A DNA stretch of 64,000 nt, from assembly GCF_028769735.1 (NCBI RefSeq), contig NC_088169.1, positions 40,896,729 to 40,960,728 of the forward strand, written 5' to 3'. Of this stretch, positions 1 to 10,612 are shown piece after piece (positions within the stretch are counted from its first letter, which is position 1; each line of letters begins with the position of its first letter). The translations under genes were made by a program, and so were the position numbers. Origin of the DNA: Zonotrichia leucophrys gambelii. Lineage: Eukaryota; Chordata; Aves; Passeriformes; Passerellidae. The notes below the pieces were generated by a model. The model worked only from the letters and a program-made list of their open reading frames with translations, did not search any database and was not told the origin of the DNA.

Positions 1-438
1 GGGTGAGAGGGCTGGAGCATCTCCCCTGTTGAAGACAGGCTGAGGAAGTCGAGGCTGTTCAGCCTGGAGAAGAGAAGGTTGTGTGGAGACCTCATAGCAG
101 CCTTCCAGTTTCTGAAGGGAGCCTGCGGGGAAGCCAAGAGGGACTCTTTGTCAGGAACTGTGCTGATAGGACAAGGAGTAATGGCTGCAAAATGAAAGAG
201 GGGAAATTTAGGTTAGATATCAGAAAGAATTTTTTTACTGTGAGGATGGTGAGATGCTGGAGCAAGCTGCCCATGGAGGTTGTGGATGCCTCAACCATAT
301 ATAATATTCAAAGCCAGGCTGGATTAAGCCTTGAGAAGCCTGGTCTAGTGGGAGATGTGCCTGCCCATGGCAGGGGAGGCTGGAACTAGATGATCTTTAA
401 AGTCCATTTCAACCCCTTAATATTCTATGATTCTGTAT
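1..438 (+). mobile_element. CR1 LINE, 3' end (5' truncated by the window edge)
   Basis: This is the untranslated 3' part of an avian CR1 retrotransposon. Landmarks in order are the 'gacaggctgagg' and 'ttcagcctggagaagagaagg' blocks, the 'ccttccagtttctgaaggga' block near 102, a degenerate 'ggttagatatcagaaagaa' block near 212, a 'ggtctagtgggagatgtgcc' block near 343 and 'gaactagatgatctttaaag' near 383. It ends in two tail units, ATTCTATG and ATTCTGTA, near 423-438, which is the normal CR1 3' end and fixes the plus orientation. No protein is encoded; the 102-codon frame over it is incidental. Family membership is from memory of the CR1 consensus; divergence is moderate. Confidence 0.93.
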
Positions 439-529
439 CAAAATTTGAACAATATGTTTTTAGATCATCTATGGTATTGGGGAAGAAATGCATTCTAATT
501 GGGCCAGGGAAAATCTCCGTCCTTTATTG

Positions 530-1740
530 GATGCTGAAGGATCATTGTAACCAAGGCTGAGGAAAAGGAAAAGGCTGAGGTACTTAATACCTTCTTTGCC
601 TCAGTCTTTAAGAGAAGGACTGGTTTTCCTCAGGACAGGCAGCCCCTGAGCTGAGAGTCAGGGACAGAGAGCAGAACAGAGCCCCTGCAGTCCAGGAGGA
701 AGCAGTGAGTGCCCTGCTCTGCCACTGAGACACTCACAGCTCCGTGGGGCTGATGGGATCCATTCCAGGGTACTGAGGGAGCTGCTGGAAGAGCTCACCA
801 AGCCACCCTCAACCACTGATCACCAGCCCTGGTTAACTGAGCCTGTCCCAGGTGACTGGAGGTTGGCCAATGTGACACTCACAGGAAGGGTCAGAAGGAG
901 GATTTGCACCTGCCAACCTGACCTTGGGGCTGGGGAAGGTTATGGAACAGAGTGTACTGAGTGCAGTCACACAGAATGGACAGCACAACCCGGGATCAGG
1001 CCCAGCCAGAATGGGTTGAGGAAAGGCAGGTCCTGCTTGACCAACCTGGTCTCCTTCTATGGCCAGGTGACCCGCCTAGTGGGTGAGGGAAAGGTTGTGG
1101 ATAATGCCTACCTGGACTATCGTAAAATCTTTGGAACTGTCTCCCACAGCATTTTCCTGGAAAAGCTGGCCACCCACAGCTTGGACAGGAGCACTCTTGC
1201 TGGGTTAAGAACTCTCTGGATGGCCAGGCCTGGAGAGTGGTGGGAGAATGGAGTTAGATCCATTGGGCAAGTGATCACCAGTGGAGTTCCCAGGGCTCAG
1301 TATTGGCCCAGTAAAGATACTTTGTGTCTTTAATGGTGAACTAAATGAGAGGGTGGAGTGTATCCTCAGTGAGTTTGCAGATGACACTAAGTCAGGCAGG
1401 AATGCCTATATGTGGGAGGATAGGAAGGCTCTGCAGAGGGATCTGGGCATATTAAATTGATGGGCTGAGGTCAGAGGTGTGAGATTCAATAGGGTCAAGT
1501 GCTGGGTCCTGTACTTGGGTCACAACAACCCCACACAGTGCTACATGCTGGGACAGTGGCTGGAAAACTGCCAGGTGGAAAAGGACCTGGGTGTGCGGGT
1601 CAACAGCCAAGGAACACGAGCCAGCCTGTGCTCGAGAAGGCAGATGTCATCCTGGCTTGTATCAAACCTCCTGTGGCCAGCAGGACCAGGGCAGTGATGG
1701 TCCCCCTGGATCAGCACTGGTGAGGCCACACCTCGAGCTC
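530..1740 (+). pseudogene. CR1 ORF2 remnant: reverse transcriptase, palm to C-terminus
   Basis: Three reading frames carry pieces of one CR1 ORF2. FFASVF is at 592-609. The next frame, open from 863 to 1333, holds the finger and palm region, with the RT motif A equivalent LDYRKIF at 1112-1132; family copies usually read LDFSKAF. After a frame change, motif C appears as FADDTK at 1374-1391, so the catalytic aspartate pair is still readable. The same frame later holds KCWVLYLG near 1497, typical of the region after the thumb. Frameshifts and stops, for example at 1331-1333 and 1457, show that the copy is dead. The protein would have reverse-transcribed CR1 RNA at the genomic target. This is a fossil and not a host gene. 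Confidence 0.9.
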
Positions 1741-2100
1741 TGTGTCCAGTTCTGGGCCCCTCACTACAAGAGGGACATCAAGGAGCTGGAGTGAGTCCAG
1801 AGGACTCCAAAGGAATGGAGCTGGAGAAGGGTTCTGAGGGGAAGTCTTATGAGGAGTGGCTGAGGGAGCTGGGGGTGTTTAGCCTAGAGAAAAAGAGGAG
1901 GAGTGACCAGGGGAGACCTGGTCCCTCTCTACCACTACCTGGAAGAAGGGAGTAGCCAAGTGGGGATTGGTCTGTTCTCCCAGGCAGCAAGTGACAGAAC
2001 AAGAGGATATGGCCTCAGCTTGTGCCAGGGGAGGTTCAGGTTGGAAATCCACTATATTTTCTTCACTGAAAAGGTGGTCAAGCATTGAAATGGCCTGCCC

Positions 2101-2149
2101 AGTTACCATCCCTGGAAGTTACCATCCCTGGTAGAGTTACCATCCCTGG
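2101..2149 (+). repeat. Three direct copies of a 15-bp unit inside the CR1 3' UTR
   Basis: The 15-mer AGTTACCATCCCTGG occurs at 2101-2115, 2117-2131 and 2135-2149, separated by 1 and 3 bases. In CR1-type 3' UTRs the equivalent 'accatccctggaggtgttcaa' segment normally occurs once, so this looks like local slippage duplication after or during insertion. Confidence 0.9.
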
Positions 2150-2278
2150 AAGTGTTCAAGGAACAACTGGACATGGCACTTAGTGCTATGGCTTAGTTGA
2201 CAAGGTGGTATTCTACCAAAAATAGGCTTGATGATCTGGTAGGTCTTTTCAAATCTTTATTGATTCTGTGATTCTAAT

Positions 2279-5200
2279 GGTTGTTTCTGTCCTTTATAAC
2301 AGCTTCTCTCCCTCCAGCTCTACCTGAAAACATTTTCTAATGTATCTTTTAAACAAAAGTATTGCAAATATCTCTTTGTTTTGCCTTACATCTTAATTAT
2401 CCTAAAATGTTGAGTTGCCAAGATTTTGATTTCCATTCAATTACTTCTCACTGATGTAGCAGGAAAAAATCAAGCTCAGTTTCTACAGCAACAGGAGTAT
2501 GCTTCCTAGTAGTATTCCTCATTTTATGGTTCTATCATTTGCATATTTTGATATAATATGTAAATAAGTGTAAATAGTAAAAGGATTTTACTCTTTTTTA
2601 ACCAATGTGTTGAAGGGCTGGATATCTGAAAATGCATGCTGGAGTGGGATTTTTTTTTATGGTTCAGTAAAACATACTATCCTACAGTAAAATATACTGC
2701 CTTCTTTCTGTGAGGGAGAATGGAAAGTGTAATGCAAACCAAAAAAACCACAATATCATCATTGCAAGGGGCGATGTGTCAATGGTGGCTTGCTGAGGCA
2801 GTTTTTTTTAAAAAAAGATGAAAGACAGACAGATGTTTGATGCCACAGTTAATGAAAAAGAATGATACTTGAAGCAGTTGATAAAACAACTGCTGAAGGG
2901 GCATGTCCTATTGATGGATGGTTTATCTCTTTCGAGTGAGCTCTATTGCAGGTAATAAATACTGGCAAACAGTAACAGCCATCTAAATAGAAGGTTTAGA
3001 AATCACCACACCTCTGATTAGCCTTAACAGAGCAGTATTTGCTTGATATTGACAGAATCTCAGTATAGATAAATTAAGATCTTTCAGGGAAGATCATGTT
3101 TATCTAATGAAAGCTTTTTGTGGGACAGGGTATTTAAATTCTGATAGTTTTTGGTAAATAAGGTCCAATTGATTTTTTGTTTCCTCGCAGCATTTCTATT
3201 GTCCTAAAGTCTAGCCATGGCAATGGTCTAATAAAATGGTTGGGAAAAAAATGATGAACATGTGTTGGGTTTTTAAAAGATTAATGTAAGAAAACTAAAT
3301 TTAAAAAAGTCTGCAGGAAAGCATGATAAATTTGTAGAAAACTCTCCTGCAGGGCTTTTCCTTGTTTTCTGTTTTCTTCAGATCACTTTTTTTTACTTTT
3401 TTTTAAAACTTGCTGATACAAATACTTCAAAAATACAGGGACACACACATTCTGTTGTTCTTAAAAATTCTCAAAGGAAATCAATGACATGCTGGACCAG
3501 CAAAAAACTCTGCCCCAGATTTTTCCCTTAGGCATATAGTGCAATATAGAGAGAAAATCTATGGGAAAAGTGGATGTGTGATGTTTTATTGCTGTGTTTC
3601 ATGTGCTTGTTATTTGGATGCTGGACATATTTCAGCCACTGTTTTTGTCTGCAATAGCCCAAGTTCCAGGTCCTGGATGTGTCATAATTGTTGAAGTCTT
3701 TCTAGGCAAGCCTTGCCTAGCTTGGAAAGTAGGTTGTATGGAAATAGGGACAGGAAGAGAACCATCTTCACAAGTCTTGCTAAATTTGGTCTCCTTTGGC
3801 ACCACAGTCATAAATAAATGTGCTTCCTTGGGAGGATATAATTCTGTTTTGGAAAATATGAACAAAGATCCAGAATAAAAATATAGTAATTAAATACCCC
3901 TGGGAATATTCAGTGATGGAAATGGCAGGATAAAACTTGCATTAGTGTTCTGTCTGTGAGTATGCAGTTCCTTACTTCTGCCTTCTTGCCTGCATGCTTT
4001 GCTCCTAATGCACTAAGACACATGTCCTGTCCCCGGGCACATCATCCTCTAATATTAAGCATCTGCCACACTCTCATCTGGAATATCTGTGAATGGAAGA
4101 TGACAAAACATCTGAGACATTAAACTGGAGGCATTAGGACCACTAAAAATAGAAGCTTGAGAGTTCCTTCCAACTCCCTGATTTCCCATAAAATGTCTGG
4201 ATGTGCTTTCATTTCCAGAGAGGGTGCCAGGTTAAAAAGATTTTAAGCTGGACCTAATATGCTAAATTTTGATCTTAATGGGAAAATGTTAACATGATGC
4301 GTTGGTTGTCTATCAATTAAAGAATATAGCAGCTGGAGGGTATCACAAAGTTCTTTCTCAGAAGGAAACACTCCTTCCCCAAAACAGATTATGAAGTGAA
4401 ATGGACCTCGGCTTGTCCTCAATGCTAGGGAAGAAAGCAGCATGCTGATGCAACAGCATCTTACATAGTAGGTAGGTAGTATTGTTCAGGCAACCAGCAG
4501 CTCTTCCTGAGTTATATTGAGTAGTGTTCCCTCACGTCTCAGAAGTGACTTACCTGCTGCAGAGCAAGTGAGTTGTCTGATGAAAGCATCTGCTTGTGAA
4601 TGGTATGTTTCAAGAACTTTTTCAATGGTTAGATGTAGGAAAGTGAGAGGGTGCAGTCAAGAGGTACTTATTTTCCTGCTACATCAAGGACTTGAAGAAT
4701 CTCAAGGCAGGTAGCAATTCAATTTCTCAGGTAAACCACAGTCTAATTTGTGTGATAGCAGGAAGCAGCTTTGCAGACACGACAGTCAAGGTGTAGTTGC
4801 TTTGACTAAGAGCACATCTTGATGTTTTAGGCAAGGAAATGCTTCGCTGTGATTATCTTGAGGGTTAGCTGATTTTAAGAAATGTGCACAGCCTCTGGGA
4901 CTACCAACCATCTGGATTCAAATAATCAGGCTCTAAGGGCTGTCAGCATTGCTTCTCTCATGGCATTTGCAATAGGAGAGGCATCATGCTATGGCTTGGT
5001 TCATCTCTGTTTTTAGAGATCTTATGCTGTGGAAGATTTATTTCCATGCCAAAGCCAGTCAGAGTCCATACAGCTGGCTTGCTCTTCCCTCCAGCAATGT
5101 CACCAGTTTCTTCACATGCCTGTGACTGTCAGCAGTCTACTCACTTGTTTGTGGTGCATGGCAGGTCTGATGACAACTGGCCTCCTTCAGGGTTGGTAAC

Positions 5201-6205
5201 TCACATGGAGAAATCCTGCATCATCCTGAGAGTGCCTTTTCCATGAGAGGGTCCATGTTCTGTTACCTGTGGGGAATGCTGTACATTGCCCTGGTAGAGC
5301 TGCCAGCACAGATTAGGGTGGCTTCATGGTGGGAAAGAACAACTTTCCTGCTAGGTGGAGAAAGAGGAAACACCAAGACTCTGGAAAAAGGAGCCTTCTG
5401 TGAGGCAGCCTTGTACCAGACAAATGGAGCCACATCTGAATCAGACCTCTGGCACATCATGGAAAGTGTCAGCCAGGCAGCACAGCAGAGACACTGTTAT
5501 AATGGAAAAGTGAAAGACTGTCCAGGAGCACTGGGATGAGTGGATACTCAGGATGCTTAAGCAAGGTTCACTTCCCCATTTAACTGAGCCTCCCAGAAGA
5601 GAGAAGCGGCACAAATAAGTTTAGGGATGAATCAATAAAAGGGTCTTTAAGAAGTTAGACAGATATGGGGTTGCTTAATTTGGCTTCTAAATAATGAATA
5701 AACATAGGTAAATAATTATCTTAATGATTCCCTGATGAAAAAGGTTGTTTACAGGAAAGACTACTTTTGAGCTTAGACAGATTTTTTTTTTAAGGCAACC
5801 TCTCTAATGCCAGTGGTTTGTTTATTTTTTATGTTGGTTTTGGTTTTTTTTCTCATACAGAATAAACCACAAACATGAATTTGCATTACTGGAAATCACT
5901 ACAGTAAAACACTGTGCACATATCCATGCCACATGTAAAAACTGCACTGAGCAATTACCATTGTTGTATACTGCTTTGAGATTAAACAGCATGAAATATG
6001 TGTGAGGGTCTCTTGGGAAGTGGTGATGGTTGGTAACTGATGGTGTGGCAAGTGTTTAAGTTTCCTAGGGTGAGGATATGGGCATCACCTTCCAGATTCA
6101 CTTTATTTGCATTTCCAGATGTTTTTTTATTTGCCAAATGAAGTATCAATTTTATTTACCAAATATAATGTGTAAATCTCTCTATTCAGCAGCATTCCTA
6201 AATGG
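2279..6205. other. Unique AT-rich sequence, no gene recognised
   Basis: No open frame above 98 codons occurs here and none resembles a known protein. Scattered homopolymer T and A runs are present, for example near 2651, 2801, 3388 and 5786, with many stops in all frames. A short stretch at 6001-6060 faintly recalls a CR1 3' UTR and may be the separated upstream part of the tail at 6206, but the resemblance is too weak to call. Confidence 0.6.
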
Positions 6206-6271
6206 TGATGGTTGATGATTGGACTAGATGATCTTGAAGGTCTCTTCCAAACTTGATATTCTGTGATAGTT
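6206..6271 (+). mobile_element. CR1 LINE, terminal 3' tail fragment
   Basis: About 65 bp matches only the last part of CR1: 'ggttgatgattggactagat', then 'gatcttgaaggtctcttcca', then a degraded tail 'gatattctgtgatag'. It is either a severely 5'-truncated insertion or the remnant of an older copy. Confidence 0.8.
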
Positions 6272-6590
6272 TTATTTGGCATGGTTTTACTGGTTTGTGT
6301 GGGTTGCTTGCTGTTTCATTATGCATGAAAAAACTTTAGAGTATGACTACCATTTCTTACTTCTTCCCAGTCGAGTGGACAACAAGCAGTGGTTAGATAA
6401 ACAGTGCAATTAAACCCACACATTTACACTAATACAAATTTGTTATGCATGAAGTGGAGATGGCCAATTCTTTACAAAAAGAAAATTAGCTGTCCTAATG
6501 CTATCAGCTGTCAGCTGTCTTAATTAGGTATCAAAATGCTATCTGAAAAATCAAAGTAAAAGTCAATTCAAGCAGGTGTAATGGTAGAAA

Positions 6591-7062
6591 AAGAATAGAA
6601 CAGTTTTAGTTGGAAGGGACCTGTGTTGATCCTCTAGTCCAACTACCTGATGCTTTAGGGCTGACCAGAAGTTAAAGCATGTTGTTAAGGGTATATCCAA
6701 ATGTCTTGCAAAAACTGCCATGCCTGGGGCATCAACCACTTCTCTAGGAAGCCTCTTTCAGGATTTGACCACTCTTTCTGTAGAGAAGTGCTTCCTAATG
6801 TCCAGTCTAAACTTTTTGTAGACACAGTTTTGAACCATTCCCGCACATGCTATTGCTGGATCCCAGGGAGAAGAGATCAGTATCTCCCTCTCCACTCCCT
6901 GTCCAAAGGAAGGTGAAAAGAGCACTCCTTAGCCTCCTTTCCTCTGAACCAGACAAGCCCAAAATCTTCATCTGCTCCTCACAGGACATGGCTTCCAACC
7001 CTTTCACCAGCTTTGCTGTCCTGTCCTGAATGTATTCAAGAACCCTCATGTATCTGTGTCCT
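6591..7062 (-). mobile_element. CR1 LINE 3' UTR, minus strand
   Basis: Read on the plus strand this is the reverse complement of a CR1 3' region. It starts with 'agaatagaacagttttagtt' and 'ggaagggacc' with 'ctagtccaact' (the inverted tail) and passes 'catcaaccacttctctagga' near 6728 (the region usually encoding a 'vicinity of gcccagagaggttgtgg' signature). It ends with 'cagctttgctgtcctgtcct' and 'gtattcaagaacc', the reverse of the block upstream of the 3' UTR. The element has no coding capacity. The 71- and 80-codon frames across it are incidental. Confidence 0.88.
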
Positions 7063-8254
7063 GCTTGGGTTGTTTTCCTTCCTTTTTAATCCCCTTTTGT
7101 ACATGGCAGATGTCCCCACAAAGCATCTCTCTGGTGTTTATTTACTGCAGGCTTCCTATCTATTTAAAGAAGAGCAGTAGCTGCCACCCAAGGGCAATTC
7201 AGTTCACTTGGCTCTGGGATTATTCCAGGATGTTCCTCTCTTCTTTCTGTTGTTAAAGCCTAGGATGATGGATTTCCAGTGTAATCATGCCATTTAGGTA
7301 GGATGGGTCTAGATCCTTTGTCCCATTGCATGAGAGCTGGGAGAAGGAGGACTGCTGTCCTCCCTGCTTGCTGATTCTACCATTGGTCTTGAAAAGTTGG
7401 TGGACTGGGAAACTGTGTGTGAGGGATTTGGCAGAACCTTTGGCTGGGAACTTGGAGAAGTTGCTGACTGAAGCCACATAGCTTTGTCTCTGTGCTAGCA
7501 ATTCCAGAAATCTGGCAGAAGGATTGCAGGAATCAGTGGATCCTGCAAGTGGAATGCTGCAGGAATCCATGCATAGACTCCATCCAGAGCATGGAGAGCC
7601 TATGCCTGGTGCTTGTCTCTGTATGAAATGCTGCAGAGAAGCCTGTTTGGACATCAGTTTGTGAAGTGGTCTGGTAAAGTTAACTCTTGAAATAACCAGA
7701 TTAAATGCCAAAGAACTCTCCCAGCATGACAAAAGGTTTTGATGTAACTTACTAGAAAGGAGGAAAGATGTCTTGCTAACCAGGCTCTTCTGTATTCTCG
7801 GTGGATGAGATGCAGCAGATGTGGTTGCATGCTAAGAACCTTTTACAAGTCTCCTCCCCCTTCTTCCCATGAAGTCAGTCTCCTGGAAGAAGCATGTCAT
7901 GGAAGCAAATTAATTTGGTCCCTACTGCATGTCTGGGCAGAGGACAAGAGGACGAGAGAGCATTAATAAATCAAATCTGTCCTTACCCTTTCTATATATC
8001 TGCATGAAATTATAGGCTTTGAGTCACAAAGATATTTTCTTTCATCTAAGCAATGAAAATATGGCTTTTGTCCAGTGGAAAAAACACTGCCATCTCCAGA
8101 GGCACTTAAATTCTGTGAGAAAGAAGAAGCAGCTGAGAGGATGTTTCATGAGTTACCAACCTGCTCCTTGTGTCAACAACAGCTCACCAAAATAAAGATC
8201 TCTCTGACAGCAGGTAAGACTTATTCATGGGCAGTTGTCTTTACCTTTGCAATT
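7063..8254. other. Unique sequence, no gene recognised
   Basis: A 159-codon minus-strand frame (7253-7732) and a 70-codon plus-strand frame (8075-8287) are present. Neither shows a recognisable domain, signal peptide or repeat pattern, and both are within the length expected by chance. The second frame runs into the LTR that starts near 8255. Confidence 0.55.
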
Positions 8255-9150
8255 TATTCTGTGCAGGCAGATCCCACAGGAGAGTGAATAGGGCCAGGAG
8301 GTCCTCCAGGCAGTGGAGCAGAGACCCCCCTGCAGCTTGTTGTGAAGACCTTGGTGAGGCAGCTGTGCTCCTGCAGCCAAGGAGGTCCACAGTGGAACAG
8401 ACATGCACCTACAGCTCATGGAAGATCCCATGCTGGAGCAGGTGTGTGCCCAAAGGAGCGAATGAGCACTGCAGGGGAAGTGTGGAATGACCACCATGTG
8501 GGAAGCTTGCACTGGAAGAGGCTCCTGGCAGGACCTGTGGCCCCATGGAAAGATGACCCCACTCCGAAGCAGGTTTGCTGCCAGGCCTTGTGACCCTGTG
8601 GGACACCCAGGCTGGAGCAGCCTGTTCCTGAAGGACTGCACCCCATGGAAGGGATCCATGCTGGAGCAATTGGTGCAGAGCTGCAGCCCATGGGAAGGAC
8701 TCGGTTGGAGAAGTCCATGAAGGACCATGGGAGGGACCCCACACTGGAGCAGGGGAGGAGTGTGAGGAGTCCTCCCTCTGAGGGGGAAGCAGCAGCAGAC
8801 ACAACATGTGATGAACTAACCACAATTCCCATTCCCTCTGAGCTCCTGGATGGAGAAGGTAGAGGAAATTGGGAGTGAAGCTGAGCCCATAAAAAAGGGA
8901 GGGATGGGGCAAAGAGCCTTTGAGATTTAGTTTTATTTTTCATCACCCCACTCTGATTTGACTGATAATAAATGAAACAAATTTTCCCAAGTCTGTTTTG
9001 CCCAAGAGAGTAATTGGTGAGTGATCTCTCCCTGTCCTTATCTTGGCCCACGAGCCTTTTGTTATATTCCCTCTCCTCTATTCAGGTGACAACGAGAGTG
9101 ATGGAGCAGCACATGGACACCTGGTGTCCAGACAAGGTCAACTAACCACA
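8255..9150 (+). mobile_element. Solo avian ERV LTR (ERVL-like), copy 1, 5' truncated
   Basis: This matches the later part of a roughly 1-kb avian LTR known from memory. It contains repeated 'ctggagcag' modules spaced 40-60 bp apart between 8430 and 8755, 'ggaggagtgtgaggagtcct' near 8755, 'gggagtgaagctgagcccat' near 8871, a poly(A) signal AATAAA at 8967-8972, then 'aagtctgttttgccc' and 'gtgagtgatctctccctgtc' near 9018. The end 'aactaaccaca' is at 9140-9150. The same modules recur, inverted, at 24281-25625. The first 200 bp or so of the LTR (promoter side) are missing here. No gag, pol or env sequence flanks it, so it is a solo LTR fragment. Overlapping minus frames of 167-211 codons are not genes. 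The ERVL assignment is a recollection and is less certain than the LTR call. Confidence 0.85.
8967..8972 (+). terminator. LTR poly(A) signal AATAAA
   Basis: A canonical AATAAA lies at the position where this LTR family carries its polyadenylation signal, about 180 bp before the LTR end. The equivalent site in the inverted copy (24465-24470) reads AATCAA on its own strand and is lost. Confidence 0.6.
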
Positions 9151-10520
9151 GCATTTAGTGTTTTTCCTGAAGTTAAACTGATACCCTGTTAATGTGTTGT
9201 GCTCCTTGCTGTTTTTAAACCTATAGGCCAGGAGTCCCACTGAGGTCACAGGAGAGGTGAATTCGTTGCAGGATTAGTTGCACTTTTTTTTCCATTCTGA
9301 AATTGAATACTGTTGGATTGCCCTCATCTGTGCTTTAAAGGTAATATGAACTTGTGTTGAAATTAACAGGTCCTTCTAAGAGCCTTCAAGATCAACCATT
9401 TCCCCTCAGTTTTGCATTATTCTACTTCATTGCAAAGAATGTTTCCTTTTGCTCTGTTATAAAATTATCTTCAGTAACATAAAAATGAAATGTACATGTC
9501 CACAAAGTACATGTGAATCTGTCTGCTCTGCTCATTCTAACTTAGTTCATGTGTACACTTATTTCATGGGTAAAATTATAATTTAGGGTGCTCCTTATAC
9601 TGTACCTCTCCTTATTGTTTTTACTGAGATTCTCAAAGCAGCTAATCACCTGGAGCACCTCTGGCCTGAATACTTTTTAAATAAAGCTGTGAAGCTTTTC
9701 TTTCCACAGCTTTCTCAAAATGTGAAAAATTGTTCTGTCACTCCAGCTGCAGCAGTCTCTATCTCAGGTAAAATATATGATTCTATTTCCCTGTCATTTG
9801 CATAATTTGATTGGATGTATTTTGCAATTTTACTTTCAATTGGAATTCCTGCTTATTCTTCCTGAGAATTATTGTGCACCTCACCCCATAATTTCCAAAC
9901 TAATGTATATCAATGTTTTGTTGGCTGGCATTAGGATATTGAAAATACTTTACATTCTTCCTTTGAGAGTAGTTGAATCACCAGAGGCACTTCCTCTGAG
10001 TGCAAAAATGGAATTACTGACCAAACTGAGTAAATTTCAAAAATTGTAAATAGTATTTAAAGTTATGTCTCACTGCATAAAAATCATCCTGGTAAATACA
10101 GTGTTCTAGCTGTTTTGTAAGATTCTTTTCCTCTTTGCCTGCTGTTCTTTTGAAGCAGCTAAGAGAAAGTATCTGAGCTGAAACACAGTTCAGGTTACTC
10201 TCAGCTGTTATAAAAGGAAGATAGGTCAAACAGGAGGCAGCCATCATCCCTTTGGAGATGACAGCCCCTGATCCTGCCCTTTGGCCCTATTAGACAGACC
10301 CAGCCAGGATAACTGCTGGGGAGTGCTCTGAGCTGTCAGAGACGATGGTGAAACACCTGAAACTGCTTTCTGACTGCTTGGCATTGCATTTGTCATTTGT
10401 ACGGGGGCACTGTGAGTGAAAAGCCAATGTTAAAAGCCAACTGGTTGGCTGCAATAGCCAGACTACAAAGCTAGCTTTGGCTACAAAGATGAAGTGGTTG
10501 GCTTTCTAGCGATTTAAAAT
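9151..10520. other. Unique AT-rich sequence, no gene recognised
   Basis: The longest frame is 90 codons (9777-10049) with no recognisable motif. A short segment at 10430-10505 repeats 'ggttggct' and 'tacaaag' words ('aactggttggctgcaa', 'gaagtggttggctttc'), which looks like a small local duplication. Confidence 0.55.
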
Positions 10521-10521
10521 A

Positions 10522-10612
10522 TCAAATCACAAAATAATTTCGGCTGGAAAAGAGTCTCTGAAGGACCATCTAGTCCAACAGCATGCTCAAACCAAGACTG
10601 ATTTCCAAGTTA
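10522..10612 (-). mobile_element. CR1 LINE, terminal 3' tail fragment, minus strand
   Basis: The plus strand reads 'aaatcacaaaataatttcgg', 'ctggaaaagagtctctgaag' and 'gaccatctagtccaacagc', which is the inverted CR1 3' tail ('ttggaaaagacctttaagat' type, as in CR1-Y-like copies). Only about 90 bp is recognisable. Confidence 0.78.

Larger units (their letters stand above)
500..2278 (+). mobile_element. CR1 LINE, 5'-truncated copy with decayed ORF2 and complete 3' end
   Basis: A roughly 1.8-kb CR1 copy lies in the same direction as, and about 60 bp downstream of, the copy ending at 438. It begins inside ORF2, just upstream of the FFASVF motif (592-609), continues through the RT domain and C-terminal region to about 1740, then through the 3' UTR to a tail 'attgattctgtgattct' ending near 2276. 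Truncation at the 5' end is the usual outcome of LINE insertion. The 3' part contains 'agcaagtgacagaacaagag' near 1986, typical of a CR1-Y-like 3' UTR. A local triplication sits at 2101-2149. No target-site duplication could be recognised by eye. Confidence 0.93.

Noticed and set aside
863..1333. 156-codon plus-strand frame as a host gene
   Set aside because: It is the palm region of CR1 ORF2 (LDYRKIF at 1112), flanked by CR1 sequence in other frames and a CR1 3' end.
7253..7732. 159-codon minus-strand frame
   Set aside because: No recognisable protein features and within chance length for the window.
8409..9051. Minus-strand frames of 167 and 211 codons
   Set aside because: They lie antisense to the LTR at 8255-9150; the same stop-poor modules recur in the LTR at 24281-25625.
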